Source of the DNA: Mermis nigrescens
Lineage: Eukaryota; Nematoda; Enoplea; Mermithida; Mermithidae
Reading direction: 5' to 3'
Assembly (NCBI GenBank): GCA_036768485.1
Contig: JAVLUZ010000145.1
Location: 14,904,304 to 14,968,303, forward strand
DNA: 64,000 nucleotides
Shown: piece by piece, positions 11,664-21,354 of the stretch
How positions within the stretch are numbered: the stretch's first letter is position 1
How the letters are laid out: every line of letters starts with the position of its first letter
Translations under genes and position numbers: made by a program
The notes under the pieces: model-generated
What the model was told of the DNA's origin: nothing
What the model saw: the letters and a program-made list of their open reading frames with translations, nothing else
Database searches by the model: none

Positions 11664-12268
11664 CAGGGGCGGATTTAAATTGTTCCCAATACAGTCGAAA
11701 ATAGTTCGAAATTTACCCTTTAGCGTTTTTTTCTCCGTTCTATCTTGTCTACTTAAAATTATTTTTAGCAAAACATATTTCCACGAAATTTCGAAATTTT
11801 CGACAATTTTGTGTAAAAGAATGATTAAAGCTCTTTGACTGTAGCGAAAACCCAGCGCGAGGCGCAAGAAAATTTGTGAAATTCAGGCAAAAAAGCTTGA
11901 AAGACTTACAACAGCTCGGTTTCCTTTTTGTGCATTTGGAGCAATGTACGAGCCATATGAAGTATTAGACGCGACGCGAAGCATCATAAATTCTAAAAAT
12001 TTATGTCTAAAAATAAAAGAAAACTATGCTGAAATAAGTCATTTAAAAATGTATTGCTACAAAAACCTATTCCTAGCATAAAAACATTACTTCAGGCCGC
12101 CAAAGAAGTAAATAAAAGCCATTAATAAATATTATACGAACGCGCAGTGCCCGAAAGATATGAGAAATTTTAACAACGATGACCACAAATAATTACAAAT
12201 CACGTACTCTCGCCAACTGTTTTGGGTAAATGGAGAACGGCTGCCCCCGCCCCCTCAATCTGCCCCAG
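11664..12268 (-). mobile_element. hAT-type MITE, inverted relative of 9494-10081
   Basis: Begins CAGGGGCGGATTTAAAT and ends CCCCGCCCCCTCAATCTGCC CCAG (break added). The interior reads as the reverse complement of the 9494 copy. The putative 8-bp duplications CTTGAGTA and CTTCAGAA differ at two positions, which suggests an older insertion. Confidence 0.7.
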
Positions 12269-12289
12269 CTTCAGAATAGCTATTCTTAC

Positions 12290-12500
12290 TGTACATAAAC
12301 AATATTAATAATAATAATATTCATAATAAAAATAATTATTATATTATTAAATTAATAATCATAGTAATAATAATGATAACGATAGTAACACTGATAATAA
12401 TTATAATAGTAATAATAATAAATAATAAAATTATTATTATTTATTATTATTATTAACTATTATTATTATTATTGTTCTTAATACTAATAATTAATAGCAA
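12290..12500. repeat. Degenerate AAT/ATA microsatellite
   Basis: About 200 bases made almost only of A and T in imperfect ATA/ATT triplets, lying directly downstream (on the gene strand) of the Lim1 homeodomain donor at 12512. Confidence 0.9.
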
Positions 12501-12512
12501 TAAATGACGTAC

Positions 12513-12654
12513 CGCTATACAGGGAGGAATTTCCAGTTAATGAAGGGTCCTCTCTTAGAAGGGCGTTTCGTGCTCTGCGGCTACCAGGTCGAAATCCACC
12601 ATATCGTAATTGCTTCATTCTCCTCTCTTTGCTCCGTCGATTTTGGAACCAAAC
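12513..12654 (-). CDS. Lim1: Lim1 exon, homeodomain C-terminal half (recognition helix)
   Basis: Too short for simple ORF searches but unmistakable. After a TAG acceptor the minus strand reads VWFQNRRSKERRMKQLR, the homeodomain recognition helix including the Asn that contacts adenine. It then continues with an Arg-rich stretch (PGSRRARNALL) and ends at a GTACGT donor. It joins the exon ending at 17026 in phase 0 between Gln and Val of RVIQ-VWFQNRR. It leaves one base for the exon at 7808, whose two starting bases complete an Asp codon. The QNRRSKERRMKQL text is that of Lhx1/5, Lim1 and lin-11. Confidence 0.95.
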
Positions 12655-13232
12655 CTATCGTGCAATATTGTTTTATTAATAGCCGTTTGCTTTGTTTTGT
12701 ACAGTATTATAGGACATCACACGTCTTGCTGTCATAGAATTAATAAATGTCTATATGACTGATATAATTTTCTAAGAATGGTTTTTTATACGATAAGGCT
12801 ACTGATTAAATACATTTTTGTTCAACTAATAAGTTAGTTTGTCCCAGTAAGTTTCATCATACATATTATATATTTTATTACTTCGCAGAAGGGTGATAGC
12901 TATGTAAGAAGCTTTTTAGGTAACATAGTATTGTTCATAGAAAATTATCACACGTTAATTGACATATGTCGCATATTTATTTAAATTTCTTAATCGGATA
13001 TAGTAGAAAATAAAGGTTTTTTCTGTTAATTACGTCTTTTTAAATTATTTTCCTTATGTTCACTTATCCATAATTTTCCTGTCTTTGACGAAGCGCTCAG
13101 GGCTGAAACCTCAACGAATCAAATGAAGAAAACAGAAAAGTACCTTAAATTAGAAAAGTGAAAAGTGATTCTTACTCGAGTAAATTGTAGGTAGTATGTA
13201 TGTACGAATATGTAGTATGTAATATGAGTATG
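12655..13232. other. Lim1: Lim1 intron, nothing recognised
   Basis: AT-rich sequence without exon signals or clear repeats. Confidence 0.5.
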
Positions 13233-13572
13233 TAGTCTGTTTCACACAAGTCCGGGCAAAACCTTTAGAAACTATCGCCGACAATAAGCTGACAGATTAC
13301 GGTTATAACATTGATACGGCATATAAATATCGTAATCTGTCGGCTTACTCAGGCACGTCTCTGGGGGAATAGGGGGTTCGGACCCCCAAAAATTCAGAAA
13401 AAACGGAAAAATAGGACTTTTCAAACGTTATTTTGTGCAATTTTGGCCTTTTTGGACCCCGACCCCAAAATTGGTTTTGGTCCCCCAAAATAGGACGGCC
13501 AGCTACGTGCCTGGGTTTACTGTCGATGGAAGTTCTTAAAATTTATGCCCAAACTTATGTGAAACAGGGTTT
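13233..13572 (+). mobile_element. Palindromic MITE, interrupted by an hAT MITE
   Basis: The left arm TAGTCTGTTTCACACAAG and right arm CTTATGTGAAACAG(GG) form the outer ends of the palindromic MITE family (see 15325). The middle is broken by the insertion at 13350-13513; removing it and one duplication restores the usual loop CGTAATCTGTCGGCTTACTG TCG (break added). Confidence 0.8.
13350..13513 (+). mobile_element. Short hAT-like MITE nested in a palindromic MITE
   Basis: 164 bp with ends CAGGCACGTCTCTGG and, inverted, CAGGCACGTAGCTGG. The flanks GGCTTACT (13342-13349) and GGTTTACT (13514-13521) form an 8-bp duplication with one mismatch. Confidence 0.8.
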
Positions 13573-15059
13573 AGCAGCAGCCAGTTTTTATCATTTCAGC
13601 GCATGCATTGTACAGCGATATGTTGTCAATAAAAATCACTTTTCAGAATAACTATTTCCTCTTCTAAATCATTCTGGCTGATATTCATATCAGCCGAGAT
13701 TGACAAACAGACACTTTTATTATGCTCCTTAGACAAGAAACAATGCTATTACTCAACTTAACCGCCGGTGCGACCTCAGCACATGGCTAATCATCGACTG
13801 AAATTACTTACAGTATACCACAAAATTTTATTTCTAAGCGCAATGCGCTTTTTTGAGCCAGTTTTTCATAGAGAATTTCTAGTTTGCATCCAGTCGTGTT
13901 AATCGCTTAATCCAAGGGCTTCATCCAGTCCTTCCGCCCGATCGGTTGCTGAGGAAACTAGCACAGGCGGCTTACTGTATGGATTCGTAACAGCGCGCTG
14001 CGCGAGTAATAAGCAGGTTGGTAATTACGCGAATACCTGGATTACTGTAAGCATACTGTACGAGGGAAAAGAACAAGGGATAACTATTTATGTCCAATAC
14101 TGCTTTAGTAATCAGCTTTAGCCTGATGAAAGGATCGTTTCACATATGAAAGAAGTATTACGTAAGTTAAGCGAAGGAGAATAAATAGGTCTTTGCTATA
14201 TTCGATTAGCTTGCGCACGTTAGACCTTAAGCAAGATGGAATAATTTACCAACTCAAACCAGCTGTTTCGACAAAAAGGATATGTAATTAAGAATGGTGT
14301 GTATTGTAAAAACAATGCGCCGATGCTAAGGTCTTATGTATTTTAGTAATGATAATAGATGAAGCCTAAGGAATATTGGCCTCGATGCGCTTTTCACGCG
14401 ATTTTCGCGTTGATTACAACATAAAACGAAAAATATCAGTGTTGGAGCCTTACTTTGTTCAGTCATCTCTGGAATCAAGTGCTTGAAAAGTTTTATGGTA
14501 ATAATGAAAGTGCTTGCTTGAACTTTGATGGAGAATTTCTTTTCAGTACGTTTGGTAAAATTTTTTTAAACTCGAGAAATAGACCATTCCAACAGCAATT
14601 GAGACTTTGTGATTAGGCGCAAATAGACCATAATTCATAACAACTGAAACTGAAGAAATGTTACACGATTATTCTAAAGAAATAATCATATGGCTACCAG
14701 CTTTGACCTTATTTACTGAATAAAAAGGCTTTCTATTTCGAAATATAAATATTCTTAAATGTATACGTAGCGAAGTTAACTTTCTTGCTTCTCTCATTGA
14801 TTTACAACAATGGACGAAATTTTTCTTGGATTAAAATTCGTTCGAGATAAGAGGCACTAACGAAAAACAAAATGCAAACCTCATATATAGAAGCACTTGA
14901 ATTTTGACATGTTCTTATAACAACCCGAGACTACTAAACCATTTTAATTTATATAATGTTAGCATAGTATGGCAATACATTGTCAAAGCTAAAATTAAAT
15001 TTAAAAAATGAATAGCATGCCATAATAAATACATTTAGTCTCCATTATGTACTCGTAAC
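13573..15059. other. Lim1: Lim1 intron, mostly featureless
   Basis: Apart from the GC-richer open segment at 13882-13990 (listed separately), no exon or repeat is seen. Composition is AT-rich and chance ORFs are short. Confidence 0.45.
13882..13990 (+). other. Unexplained GC-richer, exon-like segment
   Basis: On the plus strand, a candidate acceptor GTTTGCATCCAG is followed by an open stretch reading RVNRLIQGLHPVLPPDRLLR and then KLAQAAYCMDS, and then a GTAACA donor-like site. On the minus strand the same DNA is also open (NPYSKPPVLVSSATDRAEG) to a TAA, behind a plausible acceptor CTCGCGCAG. No family is recognised on either strand. Including it in Lim1 would split the homeodomain, so it is not a constitutive Lim1 exon. 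It could be an exon of an antisense gene, a conserved non-coding element or chance. Confidence 0.25.
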
Positions 15060-15320
15060 CAGACAGGCACGTGAGGGATTTGGGGTCTAGCTAAACCCAT
15101 AATCGAAAAATTGAAAACTTCCTGAGGAAAAAAAGGCAAAATTAAGACCAAAAACTAATGGAAATCAAATATTTTTTTGCAAAAAGTGCTCGAAATGGAC
15201 CAAAAAACTACGGATTAATGAAATTTTTACATAATTTTCGCATTTATACCATGGTTTTCTAGTTATTTTGGCCCACAAAGCTCTTTAGTTGGCCCTTCAG
15301 ACAAGCTGAGTGCATCTAAG
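15060..15320 (+). repeat. Dispersed repeat family C
   Basis: Shows GGACCAAAAAACTACGGATT, a GCATTTATACCATGGTTTTC block and GGCCCTTCAGAC, as in the other family C copies. Confidence 0.6.
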
Positions 15321-15324
15321 CTTC

Positions 15325-15493
15325 TATAGTCTGTTTCACACAACTTCGGTCATAAATTTTAAAACTATCTCCGACAATAAGCTGACAGATTGCGATTATA
15401 GCATTGATCTGATATATAATTATCGTAAGCCTCGGCTTACTATCGTTAAAAATTCTTAGAATTTATGCACGAAGTTATGTGAAACAGATTATA
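15325..15493 (+). mobile_element. Palindromic MITE (about 169 bp)
   Basis: TATAGTCTGTTTCACACAAC at the left pairs with GTTATGTGAAACAGATTATA at the right. The interior shares CCGACAATAAGCTGACAGAT and GATATATAATTATCGTAA with copies at 36517, 39023, 52176 and 52593. Ends in TA, consistent with TA target duplication. Non-coding. Confidence 0.9.
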
Positions 15494-15639
15494 ACTCATC
15501 ACCTTTTCTAATATATTAGAGTTTAAACATCATGGCAAGTCAGGACAAGACGACAAGTAAAAGCGTCTTTTTACCATATTGATCGATGAAATCTTTGATC
15601 CAAAGTAGGATACAAGAAAAAAATCGTAGGAAGTGTGCT

Positions 15640-15860
15640 TATCTAAGCGTCTTTAGCTAACTAGTTTGCTCTTATTTTTTCAAATTTTTCAGAAACTTTC
15701 TGTTTCTTATTTATTAGAAAAAACGAGCCTTGTACGAAATGTAAATATCAGTTTTTGACGTGAATCCATCGTTTTTTATCTTAAAAAAGCATTTTTTAGA
15801 TGTTCCGGGGCCGAACCTCCAGTTCCTATGCTGTACATGTATGGTATAGACCTCCCAAAC
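15640..15860 (+). repeat. Dispersed repeat family F (partial)
   Basis: Carries the 3' part of family F: a CGAGC(C)TTGTACGAAATGT block, TTTTTGACGTG, CCATCGTTTTTTATC and CTATGCTGTACATGTATGG. Compare 16605-17010 and 51600-52010. Confidence 0.55.
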
Positions 15861-15899
15861 CTTTCACGTGCATGTCTGGTCGTAAAATTTTTAGATTGA

Positions 15900-16165
15900 T
15901 AAATTTGTTCTAATATATTCGAATTCCTTAATTTCATTTACTTATAGTCAGTCTTCAGGGTCAGCTGATCTTAAAAGGCCAGTTAGTTATCTTTTTGAGG
16001 CCAAAATGACTGGTACAAATGATAGCCTAAAAACTAAGCCAATCCACAGCTAATAATCAATTTCGGGCACTTTTGAAAAATATTTTGATTTTAATCAATT
16101 GTTAGCCCTTTTTTCACCTTATTTTCTCCAAAAATTTTCCTATTTTTAAACCGTCACGGGCACGT
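15900..16165 (-). repeat. Dispersed repeat family C, inverted
   Basis: Read on the minus strand it shows the family C order, ending with GGCCTTTTAAGATCAGCTGA. It is followed by about 440 bases (16166-16604) in which nothing is recognised. Confidence 0.55.
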
Positions 16166-16604
16166 CTGGTTGGCGGGACTGCTAGTGTAACCGTTAGAAC
16201 TGTGAGACTTTGTGACAGTGGGCCTGCAGTGAGACTGTCGAAAGGTTATTATTGAAATTGGCACAACAAAATTTCTAGTAATAAAGTCCGGCTTTTCATG
16301 AGAAAATAAGTTTTGCTTTTGCGATTGCATAAAATTCCGATACATTAGGAATATTACTTCGAAATTAAAGAGAATAGTGAGTGACTTATTTACCAGGTGG
16401 TTAAATTCGAGAGATAAACCAGGAGAGAAACGAGTTCCTGGTTGACGCTGCTAATTAAGCCACTATTCTTTGTAAATGAAGAGTAATTTCATATTTCTCC
16501 GTAAAAATTTTTCATATCGCAAAAGGAGAGGAGTGATTTTTGTGAAAAGTTGCTTGAATGATCTGCTCATCTAATAGTTAGCGAATTTGGGAGATCAACA
16601 TACA

Positions 16605-17010
16605 TAATCTTGAGGGGGTTTAGGGGAACCCTTCTTCCTCCGGAAAAATTTTCACCTCCAGTAATTTTTTCACCCTCAGAATTCGCAATTTTCAAAAGTT
16701 TCCGAAAAGTTTTTGAAAATTCGCACAAAAGGTGTTTTTTCAAGCGTTTTTCAGCTATCTATTTGCCCAAAAGTGTCAAATTTTCGGTGCTTCGCGCCAT
16801 ATACTCATGTTTTGACTACATTTTGTTGAATTACTTCGACTTTTTCAATTTTTTCACACTTTTTCATATTCTTATGCTCCAGAAAAATAGAGCATCGTTA
16901 GAAACGCCGAAAAACGATGTTTATGACGTGTACCCACCATTTTTGGGTCCAAAAAGGCACTTTAAAATCCCCCTTCCAGTATTCCCATGCTATGCATGTC
17001 TGGAGATCAA
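16605..17010 (+). repeat. Dispersed repeat family F
   Basis: A GGGGTTTAGGGGAACCC start, the hairpin word GGTGCTTCGCGCC, TTTTGACTACATTTTGTTGA and a CATGCTATGCATGTCTGG end. The 51600-52010 copy shows the same order. It ends 16 bases before the Lim1 homeodomain donor. Confidence 0.65.
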
Positions 17011-17025
17011 CCAAAATTTTTCTAC

Positions 17026-17281
17026 CTGAATGACGCGCATGTTCAATCCAGTTTCATGAGCCAACTGTTCTCGTACGTGCCGCGTTGGTTTCGGTGTCGA
17101 AGCGAATGCCGCTTTCAAGGTCTCCAATTGTTTAGCTTTGATTGTTGTCCGTGGTCCACGTCGCTTGGCGGCGCTGCTCGTGCTTCCGCCGCCACAGCCA
17201 TTGGCATTTGTGCCACCGCAAGCGTTTTCGGTCTCATCATCATCGGTCATACCTGTTTTTTGTTTCGACCGCCAGCGTCGA
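17026..17281 (-). CDS. Lim1: Lim1 exon, end of linker plus homeodomain N-terminal half
   Basis: On the minus strand this exon reads [17 protein letters not shown], a Gly/Ser stretch, then [20 protein letters not shown] and ends GLNMRVIQ at a CAG/GTAGAA donor. This is homeodomain helix 1, helix 2 and the start of helix 3. The PKPTRH and GLNMRVIQ blocks are hallmarks of the Lhx1/5-Lim1/lin-11 group. Two acceptors are possible: ATTCAG after 17281, with a good pyrimidine tract, or AAAACAG with the exon starting at 17252. The second fits in phase with an exon leaving one base, as the LIM2 exon does. The next exon is 12513-12654. Confidence 0.93.
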
Positions 17282-18489
17282 CTGAATGTGATCAATGAAA
17301 AAGAAGTTTAAACCTTTTTTGATTTTTAAATAATTTTTATTTAACTTGAAGTACTGAGAAAAATGAAGCTATTATTCTGCCAAAGTTTCCTATAAACCTC
17401 AGCAACATTAACAGAATTCTTCATGTACAGTCTGACTGGGTGATAACTAAGTCTAAATTTGATGCTGCGCTAAATTGTTTTAACCTTGCACTCAACTAGC
17501 ATTTTTTATGCACCAAATTGTACCAAATATCACTGTTTTGCCCCAAATGCACCAAATTCGCAAATTTGCTGAAATTTGCACAAAATGAAAAAATCAACTT
17601 CAGACTTTTTACGAATGATTAAGAAAAATGAGTGTTTACTGTAGTTGGTCAACCCAAAATGTAGTTTCCTTATTTAGTGGACGTGGAACGCTCGTTTTTG
17701 GAGTACAAATTGTTCTTAACCCTCCGTTTACCGTGCCCTATGCAGGGGGCATAATGAATCACTTTATTGGCATTTTTTCTGTTCTTCCTTATCCATGTGA
17801 TGTGTCCAAAACTTTGTCTAGCCTCGTCACGGCTTCAGTTATATCGTTTTTAATGGTTTAGCTTGATGAGAACTTATAGAGTAGTAAAAAATAAGCATTT
17901 TTTCGCCTATTTACAGTGATATCACAAAAACTCAAAATAGGCAAATACGGTTCTAATAAAAAATTTAGTGGTTTATTCCTTTCCAGCTTTTCGAATGCAA
18001 CCCCTGGTTGTGTTTAACGCAACAGAAATCTATTTTTCTTGTTTTTGCATTGATATTCAGCAGGCGCCTATTTTTATGCACTGTAATAATTTTTTGATTG
18101 TACCTCTTTCCAAAATAATTTTCACAGAAAATAACATACATATATTAGAAAGAGCATAAAAAATTGCACTAAATGAAAGCAATAACTGTCACAGCATGTA
18201 AAGAAGGATGTAGCTCAATATGGACTAGGAGTTTTTGCTACGATGGTGCACTTCGACTGCTAAAACATGAAAGTGAACGTAGAGTTCATCGATCGTAGAG
18301 AGCATAGTGTTCGAAAATATTGAAATGCATTGTGTAATTGCATTAAACGAATTTTTCTTTGAGTAAATCGTACGAATTACGTATCAAATTACCGGATTTC
18401 GCGCACCAAATCGTGTAGAATTTGGAACCAAATTTTGCACCAAATCAGTGATTTTTTTCGCACCGAATTTTGACTTCTCTACTGATAAG
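17282..18489. other. Lim1: Lim1 intron, nothing recognised
   Basis: AT-rich, with several CACCAAAT/CACCAAATTT words at 17500-17560 and 18400-18470. No exon was found. Confidence 0.45.
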
Positions 18490-19045
18490 CAGGGGCGGAT
18501 TTAAGGGGGCGGGGCGGTTCCCCCCTCCCTATTGGCCCAAAATGTTTGGCGTGATAAAGATTGGTTATTTGATTTACAATGATTTTGACCGTCAGTGATC
18601 ATAATTTCCCAAATTTTTTTCGGCGCTTCGCAGCCGGACAATACCTGTTAATGACATTTATTCACTTCTTTTTGATCCGGAAGCCATTTTTCACGTATGG
18701 AATCGCTTCCAAAACAATTTCAAGAGCAGAAACAGCTATTTCAGCATAAATTTCAAATACAGGAAATCGAGCAGTAAACCAATCTTTTAAACGTCCTCGA
18801 GCCTTAATTTCACAAATTTTTCGGCTTCTTGCGCTGGATTTTCGCTAAAGTCAAAGAAATTAATGATTTTTTTCGCACAAAATTGTCGGAAATTTCAAAA
18901 AATTTCGAAGAAATGTTGCGCCAAAAGTAATTTTAAATAGAAGAAGACTATGTGAAACGCCGAAAAAACGCTATTTCGCCCGTGGAGGGTAAATTTTTGG
19001 ACATATTCTTAACTGTCTTTGGAAAAGTTGGGGTATCGCTTCCCC
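18490..19045 (+). mobile_element. hAT-type MITE, 3'-truncated
   Basis: Starts CAGGGGCGGATTTAAGGGGG and follows the 9494-10081 copy through GACCGTCAGTGA, CGGCGCTTCGCAGCCGG and GGAAAAGTTGGG, but the right terminus is missing. The right part is replaced by unrelated sequence before the linker exon. Confidence 0.8.
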
Positions 19046-19142
19046 TTTCTTCATTTCGTCTTGAATAGCCAGCCAACATTTACTTTCTCATTTGTCAAAA
19101 ACTACCCTACGTTACATATTCAAAGCAACCTACTGTTTGAAC

Positions 19143-19563
19143 CTGCCGCGCCTTTGAAGGGTCCACCGACTCGACCGTCGTCGTCGTCGTTGTCGCCGAT
19201 GACGGCACCGCCGACGTCGTCGGATGACGAATCGCGTGATGACGCGTCGTTGGCGTTAAGCGTTTCCGACGTTGCGATTTGCCTGAATGGGCGCGGCATC
19301 GTCAACGACGCAGTTTTTCTTCGCGCCGACGACACACAACGGCGAAGCGAATAACGAAGACGAACCGTCGTCGTCGTCAACGTCATCGTCAACGAGCTCA
19401 TCGTCGTCGTGCTCTTCGACGACGTCGCCTGCGTTTAGATCATCGTCGATGTCGTTTCGGTCACCGTCGTCGTTGCTGCAGCAATCGTCTAAGCCGACGC
19501 CGGCGCCAATGGGTATTGCAAGTCCGTCGTGGCCCTTATTGCGACCATTGCCAACTCTTATCG
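19143..19563 (-). CDS. Lim1: Candidate Lim1 acidic linker exon (frame problem)
   Basis: A GC-rich block between the LIM2 and homeodomain exons on the gene strand. An acceptor GATGCTAACAG supplies two bases that complete the one base left by the LIM2 exon. The frame then reads IRVGNGRNKGHDGLAIPIGA and a run of Asp (NDIDDDLNAGD, DDELVDDDVDDDD) to a stop at 19256. In another frame the downstream part is also Asp-rich (SSDDVGGAVIGDNDDDDG) and reaches donor-like GT sites at 19142 or 19133. Acidic linkers are normal in this family, so an exon here is plausible. Either a small intron or an indel must join the two frames. A serine-rich frame on the plus strand is probably a shadow. Confidence 0.45.
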
Positions 19564-19659
19564 CTGTTAGCATCAAGGTGTTTATTTTAATCAGAAAACT
19601 TTAGTACGATGTAGCACACTGTAGTTGTATATCTTGTACTCGTACGTTAGACTCAATGG

Positions 19660-20041
19660 CAGGGGCGTAGCTGGCCTTCTGACTTTGGGGATACAAAAAT
19701 TTTGAAGTCCGAATATCTCAACAACTGCTCGTAGATAGGCAAACATAATGATATTTTTGAGCTTTACACAGCGAGATTTACGCACTGAAAAATTTTTGAA
19801 AATTTAAGCATATTTGAATTATATTAAAAAATATGCTGCATGTAAATAAATGGGCGCATAGAACCCGAAAATTTTAGTCTTATCACTTCAAAAAGTGTGC
19901 CAAAATCTATTCAAGTGGTCTTTCGATGAGCTTTAAGAGCTTTCCATTTTTTCCTTTGAATTATCGCTGTAAAAAAATACCCGCAGTTCCGAAATTTTGG
20001 GAGGACTAGTCCCCATTTATCCCCCCACATCTACGCCATTG
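19660..20041 (+). mobile_element. hAT-like MITE, GGCGTAG type
   Basis: Left end CAGGGGCGTAGCTGG and inverted right end CAATGGCGTAGATG. The flanks CTCAATGG and ATGATTGG agree at only 5 of 8 positions, so the duplication is eroded or the ends are slightly misplaced. Non-coding. Confidence 0.65.
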
Positions 20042-20436
20042 ATGATTGGAAGCATTACTGACTGAATGCATACTTGAATAAACTTACTTTACAACATTTT
20101 TATCTCAATTAACATCCTTATGTGCACCATTTTTTTATCAGGCATGCGCAAGAACATTAGTCAAATTCCCTTTTTGTTTATTTCTTCATTATTTTTTAGT
20201 AATTTTCTTTTAGTTTTGAATCATTTCTGTTTGTAGAAATCCATTTCTTCCAATGCGCATGAGAAGTGCATGAATAAGGCGGAAGAAAGTGACCGCAACA
20301 ATGTTCCGGCATTAAAATTTGCATACTTTTCAAGCGACTTATTCACGTTGTAATTCAACAATTGTCAGGCAGAAACAATGTTTACGAAATGAACTAACGG
20401 TCTCGAAGCTGCATCGGTCAGTCTTGGGATTTCATA

Positions 20437-21354
20437 TACAGGGTGGCGCAAAAAAGATACATCCTATTCTTATCAATAACTTTTGTCCTGTAGTAGCTCT
20501 AGCCTTGCGGCCTTTTGCAGTTTATACAAAATCAATTTAGCTATAAGACTGCGAATTTTCGTTGAATAATTTTGCTTAGTTGAATAAAAACATCAATTTT
20601 ACGAAACGTCATCTTTTTAAACTTCTGGAATCTTCCATCAGTTGTAAACGAGAATCGACATGAATCGTAATTCCTTTCAACACGATTCTATGTAAAATAG
20701 GCAAAATAATAAATATTATATCGGAAAGAACAAAATTGATTAAAGCAAATTAATTTTGGAATATATTCATTTTTAAAGGGTCCTAAGTTTCATGTTTTGC
20801 AGCTTAAATCCTAAGATTTTTAGGCAAAAAAAGCGTGCCATTAAATAAAGTTAATGTTTCATGTTAGCAAGTGAAACTTAGCTAAAGAAATTTCAGAGGC
20901 TATTTGTTTTAGAAAATTCAGTTTTCTATAAGTAGGCAGTTTCATTAAGTATGCACGGCTTGTTAAATCAAACACCATTTTTTACTGAAAATGTTTCTGT
21001 CAAAAAATGTTTATGAATTTTGAACGAATCATAAAACTTATTCTCAGATTTAAGATCCTTTTGCCGAACATCACAAAAGAACGTTTAAGGCAATCAAAGC
21101 GTAAAATCCATAAAAAAGTTAGATTTTGTGATAAAATTGCTTCCGTATGCACTCCATCGAATAAAATTTGAATTTTTTTACTGAAGAAATGAAAACTTGA
21201 TGTTCTGGAGTAACTAAAAAGCCTTGCTAATGAAGCTTTACAGAATGATAAAGCTATAAATTTTCTTTGGCCAGCAAAAGACCGTAAGGTTTCAGTTTTA
21301 ACAATTCAAAAGTTGTTGATGAAGACACGGTAGATTTTTTTGCGTCAACCTGTA
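20437..21354 (+). mobile_element. Mariner-like element relic
   Basis: Left end TACAGGGTGGCGCAAAAAAG and inverted right end TACAGGTTGACGCAAAAAAA, both bounded by TA as in Tc1/mariner insertions. The roughly 918-bp interior has no transposase frame, so this is either a deletion derivative or heavily decayed. Confidence 0.5.

Noticed and set aside
19019..19604. Serine- and arginine-rich plus-strand ORFs over the GC-rich block
   Set aside because: They are the antisense of GAC/GTC triplet runs. The block sits between Lim1 exons on the minus strand with a phase-matched acceptor, so the minus-strand reading is preferred, though not proven.
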